This document shows, piece by piece, positions 6,635-14,407 of a DNA stretch of 32,080 nucleotides. The position numbers and the translations under genes were made by a program. The notes below the pieces were generated by a model. The model did not search any database. It was not told the origin of the DNA and worked only from the letters and a program-made list of their open reading frames with translations. The stretch is from Halobaculum gomorrense (GTDB lineage: Archaea > Halobacteriota > Halobacteria > Halobacteriales > Haloferacaceae): assembly GCF_900129775.1 (NCBI RefSeq), contig NZ_FQWV01000015.1:1-32080 (forward strand). Direction: 5' to 3'. Every line of letters begins with the position of its first letter. The stretch's first letter is position 1.

Positions 6635-7663
6635 ATGAGCGAGTCAGAAACCACCATCAGCAGGTACACGCAGCGAGCGAAGGAGTCGAAGGAACGATCC
6701 GACGAGCGTACCGAACAACAGGAGTCGGTCCGCGTCTGCCCCGAGTGCGGTGGCAGCGTCGTCGCCGACGAAGAGCACGGCGAGACGGTCTGCACCGACT
6801 GCGGGCTCGTCCTCGAGGAGGACGCGATCGACCGCGGGCCCGAGTGGCGGTCGTTCAACAGCGATAGCGAGAGCAAATCGCGGGTGGGTGCCCCGACGAC
6901 GAAAATGATGCACGACAAGGGGCTGTCGACCAACATCGGGTGGCAGAACAAGGACGCCTACGGAAAGACGCTCTCGACGGAGCGCCGCCAGCAGATGCAG
7001 CGGCTGCGCACCTGGCACGAGCGCTTCCGCACGCGCGACTCCAAGGAGCGCAACCTCAAGCAGGCGCTCGGCGAGATCGACCGCATGGCCAGCGCCCTCG
7101 GCCTCCCTGAGAACGTCCGTGAGACCGCCTCGGTCATCTACCGCCGCGCGCTCTCGGAGGATCTGCTCCCCGGTCGCTCCATCGAGGGCGTCGCCTCGGC
7201 GAGCCTGTACGCGGCCGCCCGGCAGGCGAACACTCCGCGGTCGCTCGACGAGCTGACCGCCGTGTCGCGCGTCGACCGAATGGAGCTCACGCGGACGTAC
7301 CGCTACGTCGTCCGCGAGCTGAAGCTGGAGGTCGCGCCGGCCGACCCAGCCCAGTACCTCGCGCGGTTCGCGTCGGAGCTCGACCTCTCCGACGAGGGCG
7401 AGTGGCGCGCCCGCGGTCTGCTGGAGACGGCACAGCAGGCGGGCGTCACCAGCGGGAAGTCGCCGGTGGGGCTCGCGGCCGCGGCCGTCTACGCCGCCGC
7501 CCTGCTGACCAACGAAGCGCTGACGCAAAGCGAAGTGAGCGAGGTGGCCGGTGTGAGTGAAGTGACCATCCGCAACCGCTACAAGGAGTTGCTCGACGCG
7601 GCAGAGAACGCCGATGGTGCTCCCGGCACCGGCGGCCCGGGGCGCGACCGCGCCAACGCCTAA
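6635..7663 (+). CDS. tfb: transcription initiation factor B (TFB)
   Basis: The product has 342 residues. The N-terminal zinc ribbon is VCPECGG...VCTDCGL (about residues 34-56), followed by the B-reader/linker region (DRGPEWRSFNSD). Two cyclin-like repeats come next, with conserved segments such as GRSIEGVASASLYAAARQ (first repeat) and GLAAAAVYAAALL plus a helix-turn-helix QSEVSEVAGVSEVTIRNRY (second repeat). TFB binds TBP-DNA and the BRE and recruits RNA polymerase. Haloarchaea carry several TFB paralogues with partly distinct promoter sets; I cannot tell which this is. The C-terminal tail (GAPGTGGPGRDRANA) is low-complexity. The promoter region upstream is unusual, with two identical TATA modules, one inside an inverted repeat, which could allow autoregulation. 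Confidence 0.97.
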   Translation: MSESETTISRYTQRAKESKERSDERTEQQESVRVCPECGGSVVADEEHGETVCTDCGLVLEEDAIDRGPEWRSFNSDSESKSRVGAPTTKMMHDKGLSTNIGWQNKDAYGKTLSTERRQQMQRLRTWHERFRTRDSKERNLKQALGEIDRMASALGLPENVRETASVIYRRALSEDLLPGRSIEGVASASLYAAARQANTPRSLDELTAVSRVDRMELTRTYRYVVRELKLEVAPADPAQYLARFASELDLSDEGEWRARGLLETAQQAGVTSGKSPVGLAAAAVYAAALLTNEALTQSEVSEVAGVSEVTIRNRYKELLDAAENADGAPGTGGPGRDRANA

Positions 7664-7824
7664 TCCCGCCGCTCCCGTCGACATCCGGTCCCCGATTTTC
7701 CGAGAGCCACGTTCGAGTGCCCTGTGAGCCCTTCGCTCAGTGACCGGCCAGTCTCGCGACTTCGGCCGGCCGAGGCACGACCGTCCGGCACTCGACAGCG
7801 GGCGGGCGAACTCGCCCGCAAGCC

Positions 7825-7830
7825 TTTATA
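7825..7830 (+). promoter_or_regulatory. TATA box of the 59-aa zinc-finger gene
   Basis: TTTATA ends 25 nt before the ATG at 7856, the leaderless spacing. Confidence 0.65.
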
Positions 7831-7855
7831 CGTCGGCCGAGCAACCGGTCCGCGT

Positions 7856-8035
7856 ATGGTGGAAGCCTTCGTTCGACTGCTGTGCCCCGAGTGTTCCAAA
7901 GATTGGGAGGAGGCACCCACTGACCTCCCGGGTCACCGGGAGAACTTCTCGTGTCCCGAGTGTCACGCGACGCGGCGGCTCGCGGAGTTCATGCGAACTG
8001 AGCGCGACCTCGACGCCCTGAAACAGTTCGAGTGA
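7856..8035 (+). CDS. small zinc-ribbon protein (59 aa), conserved in haloarchaea
   Basis: The product has 59 residues. Two CPxC-type pairs (LLCPECSKDW and FSCPECHAT) form one predicted zinc ribbon, followed by a short charged helix (RRLAEFMRTERDLDALKQFE). No further domain is present. The ATG was chosen because a TTTATA box lies 26 nt upstream; the longer in-frame extension reads as Arg-rich non-coding sequence. Zinc-finger microproteins of this size are common in haloarchaea (I think of DUF7836, unverified), and their roles are mostly regulatory or unknown. It is convergent with the aIF2-beta gene and shares with it a general translation/transcription neighbourhood. Confidence 0.85.
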   Translation: MVEAFVRLLCPECSKDWEEAPTDLPGHRENFSCPECHATRRLAEFMRTERDLDALKQFE

Positions 8036-8074
8036 CCGCGGCGCCGACGCCGCGGTCGACGAGCCGACGGCGGG

Positions 8075-8479
8075 CTACTCGCCGAGGCTGGTGATGGCGC
8101 CGCAGGCGTCGCACTTGAGCACGTCCGCGCCGCCCTGCTCGACGATACGTGTGTCCGGGAGCCCGCACTCCGAGCAGATGACGTATCCCTCGGTGTACCC
8201 CTCGACGGCGTCGGCGACGCGCCGCTGTTTGAACTCGCCGGTGAGCCGCGCGCGCCCGGACTCGTCGATGCGCGCGGCCGTCCCGAGTTCGTCCTGCAGG
8301 AACTTCAACAGCGCCGACTCCTCGCGGTTGAGCGTGTCGACCAGCTCCTGGAAGTTCTCGACGATGGTGACGTTCCCCTCCGGGCGCACAACCGGGTCGG
8401 GAACGGTAAAGCGCGACCCGCGCTCGTCGATGTCGGGCGTCTCCTCGATCGCGCGGTTTAGCATCTCGTCGTACTCCAT
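8075..8479 (-). CDS. eif2b: translation initiation factor aIF2 subunit beta
   Basis: The product has 134 residues, the normal length for archaeal aIF2-beta. The start MEYDEMLNRAIEETPD is followed by the central alpha-beta domain (FQELVDTLNREESALLKFLQDELGT, with TGEFKQRRV near residue 80). The C-terminal zinc ribbon is CSEC...CDAC (about residues 102-126). With the alpha and gamma subunits it delivers initiator Met-tRNA to the small ribosomal subunit. A T-rich stretch (gttttttgac) about 25 nt upstream on the minus strand could be its promoter. The neighbours are small conserved haloarchaeal genes rather than the other aIF2 subunits. Confidence 0.97.
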   Translation of the reverse strand: MEYDEMLNRAIEETPDIDERGSRFTVPDPVVRPEGNVTIVENFQELVDTLNREESALLKFLQDELGTAARIDESGRARLTGEFKQRRVADAVEGYTEGYVICSECGLPDTRIVEQGGADVLKCDACGAITSLGE

Positions 8480-8733
8480 ACGCGACAGTAGGCGCGCCGT
8501 GAGTCAAAAAACGTTCGTGGCCGGGCAACACCGGTTCGGCGAAACCGCTCGCCGCGCTCGCGGCGGGACCGGTGGCGGTGCGACCGCGACCGCGCGAGAC
8601 GGACGGAGGTGCCAAATACGCGTGTTTCCCGCCTCTTCTCGTGAAACAAAGCGGACGATCGCTCCGGGATCTGCGCTGCTTGCTCGATCCGGGTAAATGC
8701 ATTGAGGACCGTGCTAACGAGCCTCAAGATAAG

Positions 8734-8740
8734 TCTTTAA
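8734..8740 (+). promoter_or_regulatory. TATA box of the UPF0058 gene
   Basis: TCTTTAA lies about 28 nt before the ATG at 8768. Confidence 0.5.
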
Positions 8741-8767
8741 CCCTTGGGTCGCTACCCAATTTCGTTC

Positions 8768-9004
8768 ATGAAGAAGCAGGAGCTCATTCACCTGCACGGC
8801 CTTCTCAGCGAGGTACGCAGCGAGTACGAAGAGTGGGGTACAGAACTCGACCTGACCGAGTACAAAGATCTCGGTGTCAAGCCGACATCGATTCACCGAT
8901 CGAAGACCGACCACAAAGCGGCTGTGTTTAAGCTGGCATCCGGAATCACGTCGTCCGCCGAAGAGACGACCGAAGCCGAGCCCGTCGCGCCGCGCGCCGA
9001 CTGA
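8768..9004 (+). CDS. UPF0058 family protein
   Basis: The product has 78 residues. MKKQELIHLHGLLSEVRSEY and LGVKPTSIHRSKTDHKAAVF match the short archaeal UPF0058 family, whose biochemical role is unknown. The protein is helical and soluble with no membrane segment, and the C-terminal tail is acidic. The ATG at 8768 was chosen over an earlier in-frame start because it begins the conserved domain and a TCTTTAA box (8734-8740) lies about 28 nt upstream, giving a leaderless mRNA. It is convergent with the DUF555 gene. The 288 bp upstream of it hold only the divergent promoters. Confidence 0.9.
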   Translation: MKKQELIHLHGLLSEVRSEYEEWGTELDLTEYKDLGVKPTSIHRSKTDHKAAVFKLASGITSSAEETTEAEPVAPRAD

Positions 9005-9113
9005 ACGCAGACACTTACTCCCCACGCCGACCGATCGACGCTCCAGCGACGGCACCGTCGAACCCGCAAAGCGCACCCACCGAACCGCCCGCGAGCGACT
9101 CGGCGAACACGGC

Positions 9114-9647
9114 TCAGCGTTCGTCCTCGACCATCTCCTCGAACTCTGGGAGGAGATCACCACCGACGGCCGTTTCGTCGGCCCGTCCTCCGTCGCTTCG
9201 GCGGTCTCCGGTCGCATCGTCCGCGCCGTCAGCTTCGTCCGCGCCGTCAGCTTCGTCCGCATCGCTGCGGTCAGTCCGTTCGGATTCCGCGGTGTCGTTC
9301 TCGTCACCGTCGCTTTCCAGCGGGTCGACGCTGAGCAGCTTCAGCGGGATATTGTGGAGTCGCTGACCGATCTCTTTGCGGGCGATGCGGGCGGCGTGCT
9401 CTTCGCGTTCGACGTTGAACACGGACATCTCCAGTTCCAGCGCGACGAGCGCCTCGTCGGCGGCGACGAACGCCGGCGGTAGCTCCTCACCGTCCGGCGA
9501 CGTGCGACTCCCCATCGCGATCTCGACGTAGTTGAGGTCGGGGTTGAGCATCTCCCCCGTCTTCGAGATCGCGATACGGACCGCCTCGTCGGTCGTCTCG
9601 ACGTCGTACACCGGCACCGCGGCCTCGACGACGACCCTACAGTCCAT
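9114..9647 (-). CDS. DUF555 / UPF0212 family protein with an acidic repetitive tail
   Basis: The product has 177 residues from the ATG at 9647 (MDCRVVVEAAVPVYDV). An alternative ATG at 9674 adds nine residues and lies closer to the TATA box, so the start is uncertain. Residues about 1-115 match the archaeal DUF555/UPF0212 family: EAVRIAISKTGEMLNPDLNYVEI and EMSVFNVEREEHAARIARKEIGQRL. Other archaeal members that I remember carry a Cys-rich CPxCGE insert after the first segment; here that stretch is TSPDGEEL, without cysteines. The remaining 60 residues are an Asp/Glu/Ala-rich low-complexity tail encoded partly by an 18-bp tandem repeat. The function is unknown. Confidence 0.85.
   Translation of the reverse strand: MDCRVVVEAAVPVYDVETTDEAVRIAISKTGEMLNPDLNYVEIAMGSRTSPDGEELPPAFVAADEALVALELEMSVFNVEREEHAARIARKEIGQRLHNIPLKLLSVDPLESDGDENDTAESERTDRSDADEADGADEADGADDATGDRRSDGGRADETAVGGDLLPEFEEMVEDER
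9223..9258. repeat. two tandem 18-bp units inside the DUF555 tail
   Basis: gcgccgtcagcttcgtcc occurs twice head-to-tail and encodes a repeated acidic hexapeptide on the minus strand. It is in frame, so length changes would not disrupt the gene. Confidence 0.8.
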
Positions 9648-9700
9648 GATAGATCGTACCACGAGCGTCGGCATGAAACTTCGGCCGCCGCCGTGGTGAG

Positions 9701-9729
9701 AAACGATTAATAGCTAGTGGTATTACTAG
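9701..9729. promoter_or_regulatory. shared divergent promoter of thi4 and the DUF555 gene, with a candidate operator
   Basis: GATTAATA (9705-9712) ends 25 nt before the thi4 ATG at 9738, and its complement (TATTAATC) serves the opposite strand. Between TATA and ATG lies ctagt-ggtatt-actag (9714-9729), a perfect 5-bp inverted repeat where a regulator could block transcription. Its role in thiamine control is only a guess. Confidence 0.5.
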
Positions 9730-9737
9730 GTGTTCGC

Positions 9738-10667
9738 ATGAAGTTCGACGGCTTCACCGAGGCGGACGAGGCGAAGGTAACCCGTGCCATCGCGGACTCG
9801 TGGCACGGCGAGTTCATGGACGGGACGGAGACGGACGTGATCGTCGTCGGCGGCGGTCCCTCGGGGCTCACCGCCGCGACGGAGCTGGCCGAGCGCGGCG
9901 TCGACGTGACCGTGGTCGAGAAGAACAACTACCTCGGGGGCGGCTTCTGGCTCGGCGGCTTCCTGATGAACACGCTGACCGTGCGGGAGCCGGCACACCA
10001 CATGCTCGACGAGCTCGGTGTTCCCTACGAAGAGTCCGAGGAGACGCCGGGGCTCCACGTCGCGTCTGCGCCGCACTGCTCGTCGGCGTTGATCGAGGCG
10101 GCGTGTTCGGCCGGCGCGCGGATCCAGAACATGACGGAGTTCACGGACGTGGTCGTGCGAGAGAACCACCGCGTCGCCGGCGTCGTGATGAACTGGACGC
10201 CGGTCCACTCCCTCCCGCGGGAGCTGACCTGCGTCGACCCCGTCGCCGTCGAGTCCGATCTCGTGATCGACGCGACGGGCCACGAGGCGGTCGTGATCTC
10301 GAAGCTCCACGAGCGGGGGGTGATCGACGCGCCCGGCATCGCGCACGCCGCGGACAACGAGACGGGGATGGACACGACCGCCGACGGCGAGTACGGCGCG
10401 CCCGGGCACGACTCGCCCGGCCACGACTCGATGTGGGTCAACGACAGCGAAGACAGGGTGGTCGAGGAGACCGGTGTCCTCCACGACGGCCTGATCGCGA
10501 CGGGACTGGCGACGGCGACGGCCCACGGCCTCACCCGGATGGGGCCGACGTTCGGCGCGATGCTCGTCTCCGGCAAGCGCGCCGCTGAGGTCGCGCTCGA
10601 CGAACTCGGCGTCGATGCCCCGGCGGTCGAGCTGGGCGGCTCGGCGCCCGCGCCCGCCGACGACTGA
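9738..10667 (+). CDS. thi4: thiazole synthase Thi4 (thiamine biosynthesis)
   Basis: The product has 309 residues. The N-terminal dinucleotide-binding motif is [11 protein letters not shown] (34-44), followed by [14 protein letters not shown]. Thi4 converts NAD and glycine to the ADP-thiazole of thiamine in the cytosol. The sulfur-donor position is Cys165 in RELTCVDP, as in the yeast enzyme and, as I recall, as the essential Cys in Haloferax volcanii Thi4. Methanogen Thi4s instead have His and use free sulfide. The ATG at 9738 follows a TATA box at leaderless distance; the GTG a little upstream was rejected. An unusual Gly/Asp/His-rich loop ([16 protein letters not shown]) lies near residues 222-237. 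The neighbouring genes are not thiamine genes. Confidence 0.95.
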   Translation: MKFDGFTEADEAKVTRAIADSWHGEFMDGTETDVIVVGGGPSGLTAATELAERGVDVTVVEKNNYLGGGFWLGGFLMNTLTVREPAHHMLDELGVPYEESEETPGLHVASAPHCSSALIEAACSAGARIQNMTEFTDVVVRENHRVAGVVMNWTPVHSLPRELTCVDPVAVESDLVIDATGHEAVVISKLHERGVIDAPGIAHAADNETGMDTTADGEYGAPGHDSPGHDSMWVNDSEDRVVEETGVLHDGLIATGLATATAHGLTRMGPTFGAMLVSGKRAAEVALDELGVDAPAVELGGSAPAPADD

Positions 10668-10675
10668 GCGGGCGG

Positions 10676-11587
10676 CTACTCCCCGCCGGCGCGCAGGTAG
10701 TAGAACACGTACGTCTGGGCGTACCCCGCGTACTCGCCCCCGAAGCGATCGCGGATAGCCCGGCTCGTCTCGGCGTAGCCGCCGGCGTCGCACTCGGGGT
10801 AGTAGTCCGCGATCGCCGTCTGAATCCACGTGTCGAGCGGAACCGCCTCCAGGAACTCCAGCGAGAACAGCAGGACGCAGTCGGCGACCTTGTCGCCGAC
10901 GCCGACGAACCGCGTCAGGTACTCGCGGGCGTCCTCGTACGCCATCCCGCGGACCGCCGCCGGATCGGCCTCCCCGTCGGCGACCATCTCGGCGGTCCGC
11001 TGCACGTACGGCGCGCGGTAGCCCAGCGAGAGGTCGCGCAGTTCGGCTTCGGTGCGAGCGGCCAACTGCTCGGGCGTCGGGAACGCGTGGTACGTCCGGC
11101 CGTCGAAGTCGACGGAGTCGCCGAACCGCTCAGCCATCGCCAGCTGCATCCCGTGGATCCGGCTGACGCGCATCTGCGCCGAGCAGATGAACGAGATCAG
11201 ACAGCCGAACGGCGGGTCGCGAACGAGCCGCATCCCGCGGTACTCGTCGTACGCGCGTTCGAGTAGCGGGAGGTCCGGCGTGGCTTCGAGAATGGCGTCC
11301 AAGTCGTCGTCCAACCGGAGCAGGTGGGTGAGGATCGGAACGGCGTCGGTGGTCGACTCCCACTCCAGTCGGTCGTCGACCTGGCGGACCCGAACGACGG
11401 CGCGCTCGTCGCTCACGCCCGCGAGCGGCGGGACGACCGTCTCGTACCAGTGTTCGCCGCCGTGGGCGGACATCGTCTCGTACATGTTCCCGTCGGCGCG
11501 GTCCCAGAGGTACGTCTGCCCGCTCTCGACAGTCGACTGGAGGTCGAACGGTCCGACCGAGTCGAGGGGGATGGCCCCGGTCTCCAT
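10676..11587 (-). CDS. OGG-type 8-oxoguanine DNA glycosylase / AP lyase
   Basis: The product has 303 residues from the ATG at 11587; a GTG at 11608 would add seven. An N-terminal OGG-like domain (SGQTYLWDR at 22-30) is followed by the helix-hairpin-helix-GPD fold: ICSAQMRVSRIHGMQ (134-148), then FVGVGDKVADCVLLFSLEFL with catalytic Lys233, and AVPLDTW with catalytic Asp252. These match OGG1/AlkA family glycosylases with lyase activity, which excise oxidised guanine in base-excision repair. The human enzyme's NNN motif reads AQM here, so substrate range may differ. It follows the APC permease on the same strand with a 32-nt gap and may be cotranscribed, without an obvious functional link. Confidence 0.92.
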   Translation of the reverse strand: METGAIPLDSVGPFDLQSTVESGQTYLWDRADGNMYETMSAHGGEHWYETVVPPLAGVSDERAVVRVRQVDDRLEWESTTDAVPILTHLLRLDDDLDAILEATPDLPLLERAYDEYRGMRLVRDPPFGCLISFICSAQMRVSRIHGMQLAMAERFGDSVDFDGRTYHAFPTPEQLAARTEAELRDLSLGYRAPYVQRTAEMVADGEADPAAVRGMAYEDAREYLTRFVGVGDKVADCVLLFSLEFLEAVPLDTWIQTAIADYYPECDAGGYAETSRAIRDRFGGEYAGYAQTYVFYYLRAGGE

Positions 11588-11619
11588 TGCAGGAGTCACG
11601 GGCGCCACGGGGTTGCGGG

Positions 11620-13224
11620 TTACGGTTCGATCGCGGGATCGGCGTCGCGTCCGGCGTCGTCGGCGTCGTCAGTGCTGTTGGCACTGTCGCCGTCGGATGC
11701 GGGGTCGCCGTTGAGCGGCGGGAGGTCGGCGCCGACCGTCTCGCGATAGTCCCGGAGCACGACGTAGAGGCCGGCGCCGAGCAACTCCCACGCGAGCAGC
11801 GCGGGGATGTGTCCGCCGAGCGGGGTCGACACCAGCTCGAACTCGAACACCGCGAGCGCCACGCGGTGAAGCGTCAGCCCGAGCGTCGACGCCGGGTCGC
11901 CGGCGAGGGCGATCCCCAGCAGCGAGGCGGCGACCGCCACCGCGGCGACGAGGATACCCCGACCGAGCGGTCCGGACGGTCGAACCGAACACGCGGTCCA
12001 CAGCTCCGGTCGGCGCGACGGCATCGCAAGCGCCGTGAGCGCGACCGCGAGATACGACAGTGCCAGCCCGGGGACGGCGACGTACAGCGTCGGCGCGACC
12101 AGATCCGCGACGGCGAGCGCCGCGGCGACGCCGTACACCGCGACGAGCGGTACCGCCGGCGGCTCGCTCGGACCGCGCGCCAGCGGCGGGAACAGCTCCG
12201 AGAGCCCCGCGAGCGTCCCCGCCGCAGGGACGCCCAGGGCGACGACAGCTGCGAGGCCGGCGACGACGGAGACGATCGCCGTCAACGCGACCGGATCGAC
12301 CGGCAGGTACGCCGCCAGCGCGTCGGCGGCGGGGATGTCGGCGAGGTTCAGTCTGATCCAATCGACGACGCCCAGTGCGACGAACGCGGTCAGTGCGAGC
12401 GTGACAGCCGCGACGGTTGCGGCCACCGCCGGCGCGATGCCGCTGTTCGGCGTGGCCCGACCGGACGCGTCCGATCGAGCGTCAACGGAGACGGCAGACG
12501 CGGCGGCCTCGACCCCAAGGAACGCGAACAGCGCGGCGCCAACGCCGCCGACGAGGCTCGCGATCGGCGCCCGTCGCAACCCTGGTGTCGGGTACAGCGG
12601 GTCGAAGTTGCCCGGAACGAACTCGCCGACGCCGGGGAGAAACGCGGCCAGCAGCATCGCGCCGACGGCGAGCACCACCGCCCACGCGGTCGTCGCGGCC
12701 GCGGTCGCCGCGCGTCGCGGACCGAGCAGGTGAAGTCCCAGCGCCCCCGCGCAGACGGCGACCGCGACGCCGTCGGCCACCAGCGGCGAGAGCGATCCAA
12801 CGCCGAGCACGGCCGCGAGCCCCGTCTGGGCCCCGAGCCTCCCCGTGACGTACGCGCCGGCACTCGCCGGGAGCGGGGCGAGTCGACCGAGCCACTCGGC
12901 GAGCAGCGCGAGCAGCGCGACGTACCCCGCCAGCGCCGGCCACGCCGCGAGCGCGCCGAGCGCGCGCGACTCCCACACCCGAGAGACCGACCCGTACACC
13001 GGACCACGACCGCCGAACGGGCCCGAGGCGACGACCGCGAACGCGACGGCGAGGCAGACCGCGCCGCCTCCCGCGAGAAGATACGACAGCGGCGCCTGCG
13101 GGCCCGCTCCCTGCGCGACCCCGCCGGGGACGTACAGCAGACCGCCGCCGAGCACCGCTGCGAGACCGACGCCGGCCGGCCGGGCCGTCCGGCGAACCGT
13201 CCGGAGGAGTCGCCCCGTGTCCAT
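11620..13224 (-). CDS. APC superfamily amino acid/polyamine permease
   Basis: The product has 534 residues. It is a polytopic membrane protein with about 12 hydrophobic segments. The first helix carries GLLYVPGGVAQGAG, the glycine-rich unwound TM1 typical of APC transporters. There is no second large domain, only a cytoplasmic acidic tail (STDDADDAGRDADPAIEP). It should import amino acids or related compounds by proton or sodium symport; the substrate cannot be read from the sequence. The ATG at 13224 (MDTGRLL) was chosen over an upstream start because it directly precedes the first membrane segment. It lies between MscS upstream (75-nt gap) and the DNA glycosylase downstream on the same strand. 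Confidence 0.88.
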   Translation of the reverse strand: MDTGRLLRTVRRTARPAGVGLAAVLGGGLLYVPGGVAQGAGPQAPLSYLLAGGGAVCLAVAFAVVASGPFGGRGPVYGSVSRVWESRALGALAAWPALAGYVALLALLAEWLGRLAPLPASAGAYVTGRLGAQTGLAAVLGVGSLSPLVADGVAVAVCAGALGLHLLGPRRAATAAATTAWAVVLAVGAMLLAAFLPGVGEFVPGNFDPLYPTPGLRRAPIASLVGGVGAALFAFLGVEAAASAVSVDARSDASGRATPNSGIAPAVAATVAAVTLALTAFVALGVVDWIRLNLADIPAADALAAYLPVDPVALTAIVSVVAGLAAVVALGVPAAGTLAGLSELFPPLARGPSEPPAVPLVAVYGVAAALAVADLVAPTLYVAVPGLALSYLAVALTALAMPSRRPELWTACSVRPSGPLGRGILVAAVAVAASLLGIALAGDPASTLGLTLHRVALAVFEFELVSTPLGGHIPALLAWELLGAGLYVVLRDYRETVGADLPPLNGDPASDGDSANSTDDADDAGRDADPAIEP

Positions 13225-13299
13225 GCCGAGCGTGTGTGACGGAGTAGCAAAAATCCGCTGGCGGGTGCGCATCCTTGGCTCACGCGAGCGGGTCCGCCT

Positions 13300-14301
13300 T
13301 CACCGGTTGCGGCCGACCGGGAACCCCACGCGGTCGGGCGCGTCGTTGAACGCGGCGAGCACGCGCTCGTAGAGGTCGTTTCGGACGCGAGTGGCGCGGC
13401 GGTGGTGGACGAGGTAGCGCAGCCGCAGCTCCACCCACGACTCTTGTTGAACGATGTTCACCGAGGGTCGCTCGGACACCTCCAGTTCGACGGCCGTCTC
13501 GGCGAGGCGGCCGCGGTAGCGCTCCACGGCGTCGGCCATCTCGTCGCCGAGGTAGTCGTCGGCGACGGCGGTCATGCGCTCGCGGGCGAACACCAGATCT
13601 GTCTCGTAGGCCACCTGTATCGTCAGTTCGTTCCAGACGTAGGGGAATCCGACGCCCGCGAAGTTCACCACCTCCGAGGAGAGCACCTGACTGTTGGGGA
13701 CGGTGACGACGCGACCCGAGGGCTGGTTCGAGGAGACGAGCGGACCGTTTATTTCCCACAGCGTCGTGACGAGGAAGTCAACCGCGATCACGTCGCCGTT
13801 CATCTCGCCCATCTGGACGCGGTCGCCGACCGCGTACGGCCGCTTGAGCATGACGTAGAACCACCCGACCAGCGAGAGCAGCGGCTGCTGGAGCGCGAAC
13901 GTGACGGCGAACCCGACCACGCCGAGCGATACCAGCACGCCGACCCACCGGTCGGTGACTACCCCGAGCACGCCGACGAGCGCGAGCGCGCCGAACGCCA
14001 GTCGAAGGACGTTGCGGAGGTCGTGCGCCCGACGCTTCGTCGCCCGTCGGATCGCGAACCCGTACACCACGAAGTACGCCCCGTTGGCGGCGAACAGGAC
14101 CGCCGCGGCCAGCAGCGCGGTCGCCGCCGCCTCGTCTGGGACCGCCGCACTCAGACCCGGCACGTCGAGGTCCGCCAGCGGCGTCGTCGCCCGAACGAGC
14201 GCGGCCGCGAGCGCAGACGCGAGCGCCGCACCGAGCGAGGCGTAGCCGATCGAACGTCGCACGGGCGGACGTGCCGGGGCGGGGTCAAAAACCGTTGGCA
14301 T
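13300..14301 (-). CDS. mscS: MscS-family small-conductance mechanosensitive channel
   Basis: The product has 333 residues. Three or four N-terminal membrane helices (about 17-40, 57-85, 95-115 and 118-150) end in a pore helix rich in Gly/Ala (VLVSLGVVGFAVTFALQQPLLSLVGW). The MscS beta-domain follows, with RPYAVGDRVQMGEMNGDVIAVDFLVTTLWE, then VVTVPNSQVLSSEVVNF and a C-terminal alpha/beta region. It opens under membrane tension to release solutes after hypo-osmotic shock, a plausible need for a halophile. The ATG at 14301 is preceded by a short A-rich stretch. It is divergent from the OFA-type transporter and is followed on the same strand by the APC permease. Confidence 0.93.
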   Translation of the reverse strand: MPTVFDPAPARPPVRRSIGYASLGAALASALAAALVRATTPLADLDVPGLSAAVPDEAAATALLAAAVLFAANGAYFVVYGFAIRRATKRRAHDLRNVLRLAFGALALVGVLGVVTDRWVGVLVSLGVVGFAVTFALQQPLLSLVGWFYVMLKRPYAVGDRVQMGEMNGDVIAVDFLVTTLWEINGPLVSSNQPSGRVVTVPNSQVLSSEVVNFAGVGFPYVWNELTIQVAYETDLVFARERMTAVADDYLGDEMADAVERYRGRLAETAVELEVSERPSVNIVQQESWVELRLRYLVHHRRATRVRNDLYERVLAAFNDAPDRVGFPVGRNR

Positions 14302-14407
14302 CCGAGCGGCCGGTCGACGGGCGACCGCCGATCAGCGCGTCGTCGTCTCTTCACCGAGTCGAACCGGAGAACGCAACGTTGAATCGCTGGGCTCCGAAGC
14401 GACGTGC

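Noticed and set aside
11587-13239. 550-codon plus-strand ORF antisense to the APC permease
   Set aside because: Almost wholly Arg/Asp/Gly-rich; the opposite strand encodes a normal 12-helix transporter.
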